From assembly GCA_002118135.1 (NCBI GenBank), contig BDIU01000338.1:56622-120621 (forward strand): a stretch of 64,000 bases of DNA. Direction: 5' to 3'. Source of the DNA: Trebouxia sp. TZW2008. Taxonomy: Eukaryota; Chlorophyta; Trebouxiophyceae; Trebouxiales; Trebouxiaceae. The notes beneath the pieces were generated by a model. The model did no database searches and was not told the DNA's origin. It saw only the letters and a list, made by a program, of their open reading frames with translations. Position 1 is the stretch's first letter; each line of letters begins with the position of its first letter. Positions 1-11,300 of the stretch are shown in pieces. The position numbers and the translations under genes are program-made.

Positions 1-94
1 CAGATGCATTGTACAGTGCACTGCCATGCTGAAAGGCAACTGCCATAAAAGCCGGAGAAGATACGAGTCACTTAAAGGGAACTGGATCAGCGGT

Positions 95-868
95 CTCTTT
101 AGAATTGATTGTGTACTGTTGCAGCTGATCACCTGCATGTCATGCAACAGAGTACGTCATACCTTCTGTGGAGTTTCAATCTGACTCAAAGCAGGCATAA
201 CACTCACTTCTTGTCAGTTGACACATATCTTGCCTGGGCAAATCTGCAACAGCATGAGGCATGCTTGGCAGGCTTGTGTTTGTGTGACAGAGGCATACCA
301 AAGGCTAGTGTTGACACAGTGTGAGCAAGCATGGGCAGCAAGCGGCCCGCAGAATCAGACTTACATCAGGTTGTTGTAAAGACACTTTAAATAGCCCTCA
401 CGGCAAATCAACTTCTCATGTGTGCAGACACTTGTCCAAATTCTGATTAGCATACTGCTTCTCTTAGTGTACGGCGATCATGGATGTCCCAGCCCTGATC
501 AGACGCTAGTGGACAGCCAGCAGCAATACAAACCAGCATGTGTGGGGAGATGCAACTGTACAGCAAGCTGCATTGACCCTGTTGCGTGGCTTCAGCACAT
601 CGTCCACACATGTGCCGATGTATCTGACTGCATCTCATTGTTATTCAGCCATGTGCATGTCTTGATAGAAAGTGATTTTAAATGACTGCAGCTCACTGTC
701 AGCAAGCCACATGTACATGGCCAATTGAGAAAATTGTCTCACCTGATCGCATCTCACTGTCATTGAGCCATGTCCGTGTCTCATCTAGGAAGTTGTCTGG
801 GTCTCCTATCAAGAGGCTGCAGTACAGGCGACCTTGCTTGACCTCTATGCAGGCATGCTCCTCTGCCA
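95..868 (-). pseudogene. Truncated, decayed duplicate of the 3' half of the FHA-domain gene
   Basis: Three blocks match the last three exons of the FHA gene at 6519-8075. Bases 743-868 read (-) as an intact FHA exon: HACIEVKQGRLYC and DETRTWLND are conserved, with an acceptor CAG before it and a GTGAGA donor after it. The next block, about 300-352, aligns with the exon at 6770-6811, but its acceptor CTGCAG has become CTGCGG and the frame is lost. The last block, about 95-147, aligns with the terminal exon, but FEETAGPDP has drifted to SKETADPVP. No counterpart of the upstream exons is seen. I infer a partial duplication followed by decay. The order and spacing of the blocks match the intact copy, so it is a genomic and not a processed copy. 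Confidence 0.65.
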
Positions 869-876
869 CTGCACTG

Positions 877-2670
877 TGGCAGGAATTGTCAAGTATCCTA
901 TTTGTTGCAGGCATCATCGATGCAAACTTCAAATTTAGAGGTGAAATTGGCTTTGCTTTGCAGCAGCTTTTTGTAACCATCATTGTATCAAAGCACTGCA
1001 AGCATTCCTGACATGAAGCGAATGACTGGGAAACGACAAAAAGCAGGCCCCGCTGACTTGCCTGCAGTACAAGGGCCTTCATGGGCACAGAGCATCACCT
1101 GTTATGACATATCTGTGCATCAATGTGGATGCTGTAAGCAGTCTATCACAAGTCCTTGTGTCTTTTGGAATTGAGTCAGCTGTGACACTGCACACACCAG
1201 TACATGGCCCAACACTCAGCCACTGATGCAGCTTCAGATAAGCGTTCTGCTCCTGCTGCAACCACCTGCCTGCACGTTTGACACAGCTGCTAGCTGTCAT
1301 TTGATGGCGTTCAAGTTGAGACATGCTTGAAATGGATACATGCATGCATATTTGGCCATACCTCTGTGCGGTGAAGTTCAAACCCAAGGACCCGAACTGC
1401 TGCAATATATTGCAGTTGGAAAGTTCCTTGCATGTGTACACTGATTTCTCTTTGGTCATGGAGCCAAAAGGCATACCAAAAGCCATGATTATGGTTGCAC
1501 ATGTGTACAAAAACAATTTTATTTTCATGTTGCCAGCATGCATGCACACTGTAGTGAAGTACAGCTGTGGCAAGGTGAATTGCCCGCAAGAATTTTGCGA
1601 GCTGACGTATGTGTCCAACATCATGCCCGGCGGTTTAACATTGGAAAACCTCTTCATCTGTTATGGTTGTACACCGCTGCACCCTAGGGCCGTGTAGGAG
1701 CCCTTTGGCTGATTCACACTATCATGATTGAATTTGCAGTTGCAGCAACATAGCGTTTAGGGTGCACCCGGCTCCCGAGCTGATGCCATCATGCATTTAA
1801 AATTCTATCAACAACATATGCACTACGCAGACTGTGACGCACTAGTCTGCATCTCAGTATTGAGATGTTACTGCTCATCAGGACAGCCAAAACCCGTCAT
1901 GGGCGCATCTGTGCCTTTCCTGTTGTGTGCCTTTATGAGCTGTGTGGTCTTCAAGGACTTTGAACTTGTTAAATTCAGTGCTGCTACCTATGAAGGCCAC
2001 TTGGGTCTTGTCATGTCAGGTGAATGCAGACATTCCGTCTGAAGTGGGTCCGTTGGCACCATCAACAGCGGCAGCACAGCATCTCGCACCCCCCACCCCC
2101 CATCCCGAGTTTAGGAAGACCCGTACGGGTCACACCGCTGGTCACGGAAACCCAAGGGTTTCGACAATGGCTTCCTTTGAAGCTGCTTTGCACGTGAGCA
2201 TTGCCACATGCCTCAAAACGTCCGATGCTGCCAAGGTTTGCATGCATATGCGCAGCTGCAGTCACTGCCAAGGAACCGTCCTTTTTGGAATGCAAGCACG
2301 TGAGGATACCTTGTGCTGCTCGGGAAGTGACATGCGATCTCCACCGCTTGGGCCCGGGTATAAAGGCTGCCTCGCTCTACATGCAATACCAAGCCTTGCG
2401 ATTTACCAAACTTCGAGTTTGCCTGGAGGTGACCTTCAAGCGGCCCACAAATCTCAAGTCAACGTTCACGGTGGTGGGTACACATCTGTGCAAATGACAA
2501 CGCTTGTTTTGTGCTCTCTTGAACCACTCATCGTTGCAATTTCGGTTCACCGCTTGATCAAGTTTCACATGCATGCGCAATTTGCTGTACCCAGCAACAC
2601 ATCGACGGCTAACCGAAGAAGTGCGTCGCTGCAGTGTGGAGTGGAGACCTAAAGTTTCATCCTTTCCAAA
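877..2670. other. Region without a supported gene; contains a TATA-like promoter
   Basis: Open frames exist on both strands at 1079-1657 (-) and 1323-1697 (+), but they overlap one another, are rich in Cys/Met/His codons typical of the TGCA-rich background, and show no recognisable family or splice structure. The frame at 1942-2652 (+) starts at GTG and runs through the promoter of the downstream gene. A TATAAA lies at 2359-2364 in a GC-rich setting, about 310 bases before the ATG at 2671. Confidence 0.4.
2359..2364 (+). promoter_or_regulatory. TATA box candidate for the secreted glycine-rich gene
   Basis: The sequence GGGTATAAAGGC sits about 310 bases upstream of the ATG at 2671, in a locally GC-rich stretch. 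A transcription start near 2390 would give a long 5' leader. The assignment rests on motif and position alone. Confidence 0.35.
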
Positions 2671-4324
2671 ATGGCTTCTGCAAAGCTCGTTGGGTCCGTC
2701 GCACTTCTCATGCTCTTCGTGCTACAGCTATCGGCAACTACCACAGCCGAGTCGGGTAAGCCTGCCGCACCTCTCCATGTCAACGACGCTACGATCAGTT
2801 TGTATCAGGCTATGTCACTTTGCCTGAGTGTACAAGGAAATGCTGTTCCTACTTTCACAGGCGCCTTTACTGTTGACATTAGCTGTCAGCTAGTGACATG
2901 TCACTTATGAGAGTGACAAACTGCCTCAACTTTGGTGTTTGGACACTTTACCTTACATAAGTACTATTTCATGAGTTGCTTTCAGTCGTGGGAATAGCTG
3001 ATTTAAGCCTGATGCAAGGGGTACAGCAATCCAATGTTGCATCTTTGCATCACTGACAATCAAGCATGCCATGAGAACATGAGAAAGTCACTTTCCAGGT
3101 CATTTCAGACGCATGCAACCTCGCATTTTGGGGGTTCACAAATGCTATGTACATGCACCATGCGTTATGTCACACCAATCAATTCTAGACACTATGATGC
3201 TTGCGTCAGTGTGTTCAGCATGCAACATGCATTTGTGTGCAACAATGCTTGAGAACACCTGTGACAACCCACAATCACTCTTATGCATCTCTAACACACA
3301 ATCCTGTATATGAATGATCAGTTCACCAAGTAGATCCAGCATTCATGCTGCAGCCGCAAGGAAACGGTTGCACCCTGAAACTGGATCTGCTAGGCCAATT
3401 GACCTTCCATATGATGGATCCTTTGTGAAAGATGCAACATTGTGGTTGTCAATTGGCTCTGCAATTTCAGCTGTGCAAAGGCAGCTGACATGCAGATGAT
3501 ATACATGCGCACACGTATATGTCACAACGCATATAACAAACCAGTGCTGGCATGCAGATGTTATGCATGCACACACATGTTATATGTCACAACACATATA
3601 GCAAGTCAGTGTGTTGCACAGATCGTCGGTTGAAGGATGCCATTACCTGGGACATCTGCTGTTCGTACTGCACTTTTAAGGGGATGGCAATCCTCTGTTG
3701 TTTGAGGCTTGTGTGTTGCTTTGGGTGCTGCTCTGGCTATGCGTGACATCCTTGCTGCCACCAAATTGTTGCTCTGCGCATTTGTAATACAGAGTCATGT
3801 CATGCCTGCACATTATACTTGCAAAGTGACCAGTCGTTGCTCAACGCATTGAGCAAGCAAAGTGTGGCATGCATATGACTCCGCATATGGTGTATGCAGT
3901 AAGCAACGTTGCGATTGATGAGAAATCCTTGGCTGGCGCTCACCAGAATGTACTTGGTCGTCGACTTTTGAATGGGCATCCCAACCAGGGTGATGGATCC
4001 TCCACCACAAATTTTGCCGAAGGGGGTGGGGGAGGCAGCGGCGGAGGGTCTGCAAGTAGCCAAAACGGTGGCTCAGCTGAAGGTGTTGGCTTCGGCGCTG
4101 GGGGAGGTGAAGGCTTCACTAGCAATGAACCTGGCAGCACCAAAGCGGGTGGCTTTGGGGGTGGGTTTGGTGGAGGAAAAACCGTCACCTCAGGGTGGGG
4201 CAGCTCTGCCTCTGGTGAAGGACAAGGGGGTGGGCACGGCTCAGGGAAGTCCATCACTACAACCAAAGGGGATGGCCCAACCAAAGGGGATGGCCCAACC
4301 AAAGGGAAAGGCCTTTCGCCATGA
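2671..4324 (+). CDS. Secreted glycine-rich protein (two-exon model)
   Basis: Exon 1 (2671-2755) encodes a signal peptide: MASAK, then a hydrophobic stretch LVGSVALLMLFVLQL, then a small-residue cleavage region. It ends at a GTAAG donor in phase 1. Exon 2 (3900-4324) starts after TATGCAG in the matching phase and encodes about 141 residues. After a short leader with an RR pair it turns into a Gly/Ser-rich tail (GGGGGSGGG, GGFGGGFGGG) and ends with the repeated unit PTKGDG and a TGA. The total is about 169 residues. No cysteine framework or enzyme motif is visible. A role in the wall or extracellular matrix is an inference from composition. An extra internal exon is possible near 3353-3440, where a coding-looking stretch (RKRLHPETGSARP) occurs, but I could not fit its phase. 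Confidence 0.5.
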
Positions 4325-4344
4325 ATACTGGATCTCGTAGGTGA
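3323..4344. repeat. 25-base imperfect inverted repeat, arms about 1 kb apart
   Basis: The arm at 3323-3347 and the reverse complement of about 4320-4344 match at roughly 21 of 25 positions and share the core AGATCCAG-ATTCATG. The right arm overlaps the stop codon of the glycine-rich gene and the left arm lies in its intron. No target-site duplication could be recognised. Confidence 0.4.
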
Positions 4345-6518
4345 TAGCATCACTCATAGCATAATGTATAGCATCACTTGGGTTTCATATAAATTGCAAA
4401 GTGGTATTGTGGGCGCTGTGTGGGTGCTCTGGATGCCTAAATCAACTGCATGTCTTGGTAGCTGTGTTTGCATGACCCCATCACCATGCTGCCCAACGGT
4501 TGACATGCATGTCAAAGCTGAATCACATGTCCATGTCATGCCTATACAGCTCAAGCATCCAGAATGCATTGCTGATTTGCATTGCTCATGCTGAACCTGT
4601 GGCAAGATTTGCCAGCATGATGCTGCGCTTGCCTGGACTTCAGTTTCATCTCAAGCGCTTCTGAGAGTCCTGGATTTTGCCAGTGCTCCACTGTAGAATA
4701 GAATGGGGCAATGGCCCTTGAAGCAGGCTCACAATGTTCAGCTGCAGTCAACATGGCGTTGAAGAACTGATCTGAAAGTGTCAAATCAGATCAGGTCTTC
4801 AACTCCAGGCTCATGTCAACTGTTGATCACTCAATCCCAGTCTCCAACTGTTGATTCTTGTTTCTGCATGTGAAGGCACTTGATCAATGCTTGTAGTATG
4901 TCATTCAACGCTCACAACTCAACGCAATAGTGTGCGTGCCTGAAGTCATATTTCCAGTGGTTGTTGCAGGATGAGTTGAGGGGCAGCTGAGAGGTAGCTG
5001 CTGGGGCGGCACTTCAAGAAACACACATATCTGCTGAGAATCCTGTGAAGTTTGCTTGTTCATTGTACCTTGTTGACTTTCATAGCTTGCATGGCTTTAG
5101 CTATGAAATTTTTTGTCCTTGTGGCCAAATCGGCCTATAGCTCATGCTTGAGTCTGGCAATTTAGGGCGGATACTACATTGTCCTATTGAACACAGTTGA
5201 TAGTTGTCTGGGTCCTGTGTCTTGTAACCAATCTATCAGTACAATGCGCTGCTGCCCCAAGCCTGTCACATTGCATTATCAAGTGCGTGAGCAATATACT
5301 GCACCATGAGCAAAAACAAGCACCCATGCTGCAGAGTACGTGGTGCATCATTGCAGGCTCATGCAAAGTGAGTCATGCCAGCATTTTGCAAGCAGCACTG
5401 CTTGCTGCTTCCATATCTATCTTAACATCATTGGCAGGTGCTCCACCAATTCAACATGCCCTTGTGCACATCTTAGCCCTGTCTATTGCTGTCACATGGC
5501 AACAATCCTGTGTCAATTTGTTCTGCTACAGTTGTGGGCTGTATTTGTTGATGTGTGTGCTGTTTTTTATTAGTTAAAACTGCACTTATCTGGCCTGTTG
5601 CATGATTGCTGGTAGCTGAGCTGATCATATAGGGTGCCCTCAGCGAAGCTAGCCACTATTTTGGCTTGTCAGGCTTCTAGTCTCTGCTGCCTTGAGGGGC
5701 ACCCTGATAGCGGACAAGTTGATGATCTTCAGCAGGACATGTGACTGCTCTTGACTGATGTGGGGCCCCATGTGTCTAGCAACACATTACCTACTCAGTC
5801 GTACAAACATAGCAGCACATAAGCTTTGTGATGACCAATCCAGTACAGATTATATCTGCCACAGTAGTACATGTAATTTGTACAAATTACCTCGAGGCAT
5901 ACAATGTCATGTGTAGCAGCTGTTGCTACATCGCATGCGCATGGGTGCAAGGGCAAACAAGATTGCAACAGATCGGTGAATATGTTGAAGGTGCCTGAAG
6001 CAGTGTAACAGCAGCATGCTACGATTGTCTTTGAGAACATGAGCAAAAGTGACAGGCTGCAACGCTTGATCAGCTTGGTGTCACTTTCGCTACTTGTTAC
6101 TCTTTTGCATCATAAAGCTGGACAGGCTTCATTTGTTGCAGCCAGATACTTAGGCAGTCAGCCAGCAGTGGCAGTCACTCACACATCTTCTCCCATTTGC
6201 TTGCGCACTTCTGGCGAGGCCTTGGCTAGCATGCCCTGCAGTCCACCATGCATTCACACAGCTGCATGCATACTGCATATCTTGTCAGCACCTGTGTTAT
6301 TCATGAGTGTGCAATGCTGTACAAAAGCAATCACAGTGCTGCATACGTGCAGTCAAAACAGCACCCATTGTTGCAGAACACAGCAGTGCAGAAGAGCTAT
6401 TGCCATATAGGCTGCAGAAACCAGAAAACAATGATTGAAGCCATCAGGCACCATAACACGCATCATGTAGGAAGCCTCTGTGACTGAAGTAGCTCCTGCT
6501 GCAAAAGCTGCATAAGAA
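4325..6518. other. Region without a supported gene
   Basis: No frame here combines a family match with splice sites. One open frame starts at ATG 6039 and runs to 6410; its first 30 residues contain a hydrophobic run (LISLVSLSLLVTLL) that could be a signal peptide, but the rest is unremarkable. A short imperfect inverted repeat built on AGGGTGCCC lies at about 5632-5705. I saw nothing else. Confidence 0.4.
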
Positions 6519-8075
6519 CTAGTCATGACTCGCCTTCAGCAGCATGTCACCAATGGGATCTGGACCAGCTGTCTCTTCAAAGATGATTGTATACTGTTGC
6601 GACTGATCACCTGCATGTCATGGGGGAAAGATGAGTGAAAGCTTCTGTTACGGCTTCAACTGATTCAAAGCAGTGAGAGCATAAGTTGACAACACACATC
6701 CTGCTCAAGCGCTTTGCGACAGCATAGGGCATGGTAAACAGGCTTGCAACATGTGTACAGGGAGCGTACCAAAGGCTAGTTTTGACCCTGGAGTGAGCAA
6801 ATACGAGCAGCCTGCAGCAAGCATCCCACACCATCAGCCTGGCATACAGTGACTTCTCTGAGTGCTCTTGATCTGCCAAGTTGTTTGTGTGCAGCCAGTG
6901 GAAGTCTGAAGTTGTAACCCTTATGATTTTATCATGTACAGAAGATCATGTCACTCCTGTGATGTGCTGATTTGGCGCAAGACCAGCAGCACATGCCTTG
7001 ACCCACCTGACCGCATTTCACTGTCATTGAGCCATGTCCGTGTCTCATCTAGGAAGTTGTCTGGGTCTCCTATCAAGGGGCTGCAGTACAGGCGGCCTTG
7101 CTTCACCTCTATGCATGCATGCTCTTCTGCCACTGCATTGTAGCAGTGGTTGTCACGTACTCGTTGTGATGCACTTTGAGTTTGGCCTTGTCTTGATGCA
7201 AGATGTCTGCAGCAGCCTTGATATAAGGCTTGCTTTTCTGCAAATTGTAGCAAGTGTCATCAATATCAAGGTAAATCTTTCATTTCGACGCCAAAGGGCA
7301 TTGCAAGCATGTGAAATGCATCAGTATGAAGCTGATGACTCAAAATTGACCAAAAGCAGGACCTGCAGACAACACGGATGCATTTAGATGGCTCGCATGA
7401 GCAGCGAGCATAAGCCCGTCGGCACTATATGCCATGCCATGCTACTTGCCTTGTTGTCCTTCCAGTTGCAAATCACAACCACCAGCTGTCCCAACACTGA
7501 AGAAGCCCTGCACGCTCATTGGTCTCATGTTACTGTATACTTGTACCAAGGAAGGCACTGCAGACTCCAGCTGATCACAGACTGCAGGCAAGCTGTGCAA
7601 GGGAGACCAACCTTGCTTATCTGCCTTTGCTCACCGCTAGGCGTCTGCAGAGTGACTTGAATGCTCTCCTTGCTGGCTCTGCAAACCGGTGGCCTATGCC
7701 GGGTCTTGTGCTGTGCAAGAGTTGGCAGCGTCCTGTGGCCGAATCTGACTGGCAACTGAACGCAGCGGTGTGTCGCCGACGCGGGCAGCATCAGCAACTT
7801 GAGCTTGAATGTTCAAGGCTGGCAGAGGTTTAATTGCAGTTCTCTCAGCGTTCTTAAGCAGCTCGTTGACCGAAGCGACATCCTGATCAGTCAACATGGC
7901 GAAGATCGCTGCACTGCATTCCACGCCGAGTTTATGCTGTTTGCAGACAAGCTAACGTCGCCTGGAGGGCGTTGCTGAGTTCTCGCTTGACCTCGGAAAT
8001 CTCGGCTGCTGCGGACGGCACGCTTCGAACCTGCGCTAGGCAGACCGCGTGACTTGGGGACGTGCGGACAGCCAT
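6519..8075 (-). CDS. FHA-domain protein, probably plastid-targeted
   Basis: Proposed exons on the minus strand: 7957-8075, 7612-7678, 7450-7507, 7007-7132, 6770-6811 and 6519-6610. Their phases join exactly and give about 167 residues. The N-terminus (MAVRTSPSHAV...) is basic and Ser/Ala-rich, like a transit peptide. The rest is one forkhead-associated (FHA, phosphothreonine-binding) domain: FFSVGTAGGCDLQL, then HACIEVKQGRLYC, TWLND, LLTPGSKLAFG and YTIIFEE. These supply the usual strand order with a VG..HA core, but the Arg of the usual GR and the Ser of S..H are not obvious. The intron after 7450 uses a GC donor (CAAG|GCAAGT). The stretch 7694-7913 inside the first intron also reads as smooth Ala-rich coding sequence and may be an optional exon; I could not fit its 3' phase. 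The gene is divergent from the GH3 gene. Its phosphopeptide partner is unknown. Confidence 0.7.
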
Positions 8076-8319
8076 GATCAAGCTTTGCAACCTGATCTTT
8101 TGTTGCCTTATTTCCGTTTCGATCAAGGCACCGACACGGGTGCTCTGCGGTGGGTTCACTGTCTCATTTGCGATGTCTGCGCATCGCGATTGATCGTACC
8201 AAGACTTCATCTTCCTCCGGTCACCTGTCGCAAGCATTCGTCATGGCAGCTCAAAGCGTCGGCCGTGCATTGCAGATGCAAAACGAGGCTGGATCTGCAT
8301 AGACTATGCTGAATGAAAC

Positions 8320-11300
8320 ATGTGGCACCGTAGCAAGTTCTGGGTCTGCTTTGCAGATGAGCAGAGATGGGAGTTGCCTTGGCAGGATGTCAGCATGCCA
8401 GTTGAGCGCAGGGTGTTGGCTTTGCTGAGCAACATGAGTATGGAGGAGAAGATCAGTCAGCTCAGCAGCAATTCTGCAGCCATTGATCGCTTGCAAATTC
8501 CAGCATTCAACTGGTGGACAGGTGAGGCTTTGCCACGGCAGGCAAGGTGCATGGATGCATCATGATGCTGTATGTTTGCATGCTGACAGATTGCGCACAT
8601 ACACAGTAGCAGTGTTTCTACATCTGCATGCACCCAGCACCATCTACATCCACACAGTCAAGTCTCGTGTGCGTTGCTTGTTAGCAACAAGCTCTTCTTA
8701 CAAAGCTACATTTCAGTCCTGAAGTGACTAACACAGACCATATAGCAGGCCGCAACAAAGCTTGCCTATAGTGCAATAGTGTGTGGGGCGCATGCGTTTG
8801 TTGCCATGTTCAAAACTGCAGAATTGAGCGCAGTGTAACTTCAAGGTGCAATATTTCCTAAACTGACAGCTGTTCAAGCTGCTGCAAACTGGTACCTATG
8901 TTATATGCATCTACATAAAGCAGCTGTGATCAACTAGAATGTCTCTGACAAATGCCCCAGCCCACATCTGATTGGGGTAGACCTGAGTACTGGGTTTGCG
9001 CTAAGATCAGTGTCACAGTAGGCAGTTGTAAGCAGTCTTTTCAACCCGCCTTGTTTGATCAAGACGACCCGCGTCACACGTCACACACGCAGTCTAGCAT
9101 TTCTGGCCGCGTCCTTTGCGTCCATGGCGGAGTCTCGCATATTCGCCACGTTCTGCTCTCGTTGGTAGATGGTCTTGTTGAGCAAGGGCAGTCCGGCAAG
9201 CACCATGAACCCCGCAACCCCGGCGAACACTACGCGCGGATTTCCGCTGTTCATCCAAGCCGGCGCCATTGTTGATTTTGCACTGATGTTTCGGGCAACG
9301 TCGCTGCAGGTCAACGTCGATGTTTGACGAGACCTTTGTTCGTTTTTCAGCGTCAAAAGAATCTGATTTTTGCCTAGTCCCACAAGTATTGCACAGGAAT
9401 GGTTGTAACGACAAAAATTATACATTGAGAACAGATTTGCAATGAGTATCCTGATTTGCGCGTGAATTTTCAATGTCTGCATTGACTCCGAACAATCCAA
9501 ACGCATTGAACATGAATTCCAGCTCGTGGCGCTGCCTACTATCATAACGGCAGACTCACAGAAATTTGCTGTAGAGCAGCTGGACAGTCTTGAACTACCA
9601 CATTATTTGGCCCCAGCATTGCGCTTCACATTATTTTGGGACTCTGCATGTACTTACTGGTGGACTATACATTGTACAGTAGTTTCATGAGATGTACGAT
9701 ATGTCTGATTTTCGTTTCTTTTCTTTTTCTTTTTTATGTCTGACGGAAACATTTGTGCATTCACTGCAGAGTGCTTGCACGGGGTTTGGCAGCCATGGGA
9801 TGCTGCCAAGAAAGCCATCTTCTTCCCACAGCCAATAGGCTTGGAGGCTTTATGGACACAGAGTGCCTGAGCCTGTTTCGTTTGTTGCTGCTCAACACGT
9901 CTCCACCTGAGAGCAGCAAGCAGTGTATTTCCTATCTTTGCAATGTCCTGCGTTGTCATGCTGTTAGAGCTTGTGTGTTTGCTGCAGAGTGTTTGCATGG
10001 GGTTTGGCAGCCATGGGATGCTGCCAAGAAAGCCACCTTCTTCCCACAGCCAATTGGCTTGGCCGCTTCATGGGACACAGACTTTGTGGAGGGGGTGGCT
10101 GACATCATCAGCGAGGAGATGCGGGCTATCAACAATGCGCAGTATCAGAAAGACAAGACTTTCACGTAAGCCAGGTCAAGTATGCAGCACATTGACATGT
10201 AGTTGCATTTGTTGTGGCTGAGACCATCACCCAGGAGATACGGGCTGTCAACAATGCGCAGTACCAGAAAGACAAGACCTTCATGTAAGACACCTCAGCA
10301 GCAATGACCTGTGTGCTATCAACAATGTACAGTATCAGATAGACAAGACTTTCTTGTAAGCCAGGTCAAGTATGCAGCATGTTGACATGGAGGCGCATTG
10401 CATGTAGATGTTGTACTCTCATAGTCGAGGAGATGCGCGCTATCAATAAGACCCAATATCAGAAAGACAAGACTTTTACGTAAGCCGTGTCAATCACGTT
10501 TGCTGCTGTGCATGTCTCTTAGGTATTGCGTCGTTTGGATGAATGCTGCTGAGTGCTATCATATGCTGTGACAGTGTGATGCATGTATCAAAGATTGACC
10601 CGCAAGAACAGCTGCACATAGCTGCATCATATTGAGTCTAGCCTCAATCCATATGCATGTGGACAGCAGTGAGCGCAGCTCAGCTTCATAGTCAGCTGTT
10701 TCTTGCACAAGGCAAATTGCTTGCACCATTTTTGACATTGCAGGGCTCTGAACTGCTTTGGACCCAACATCAATATCTTCAGAGACCCCAGGTGGGGTAG
10801 GGGTAGTGAGACCTATGGGGAGGACCCCCACCTCACTTCTCGTATGGGAGTCAGCTTTGTGAAGGGCATTCAAGGCGGTGACAAAACCTATATCAAGGTC
10901 AGCAGTCCTGTCAGTGCGTTTTGCTTTGTATTCAGCTTGGTAACAGAGCTGATGGGAGCGGCCAGAAAGATGTCTGTGCAAAACTCAATCCTGCAGCATT
11001 GTGTTGGACACAAGTGCATTTGCGCAATGCAAGATCTTTGCAATAAAGCTGAAGTGGCATTGCCAGCGGGATTTGCATGAAAAGGATTATATTTTTGTAT
11101 GATGCCAGCATTGACCATCAAGCTGTTACCTGCTTCCATCACAATCAAGTTTGACAGCAGTGACGGGATGAATTGCTGGTAAGCATGAACATGTACTGCA
11201 GGTTGGTGCGACATGTAAGCACTACGCTGCCTACTCCTTGGAGAACTCAGATGGTTACTCCAGGATGTCCTTCAATGCTTCAGTCAGCCACAGGCACGAC

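Noticed and set aside
1079..1657. 192-codon minus-strand frame and an overlapping 124-codon plus-strand frame at 1323-1697
   Set aside because: They contradict each other, have background-like composition and match no family.
1942..2652. 236-codon plus-strand open frame
   Set aside because: It starts at GTG, runs through the TATA box and leader of the next gene, and has no family or splice support.
7388..7660. Plus-strand frame with an attractive signal peptide (LLALLSFQLQI) placed just before the GH3 exons
   Set aside because: It lies antisense to the FHA exon 7450-7507, which has family sequence and fitting phases on the minus strand. No donor in the phase needed by GH3 exon 8357 was found.
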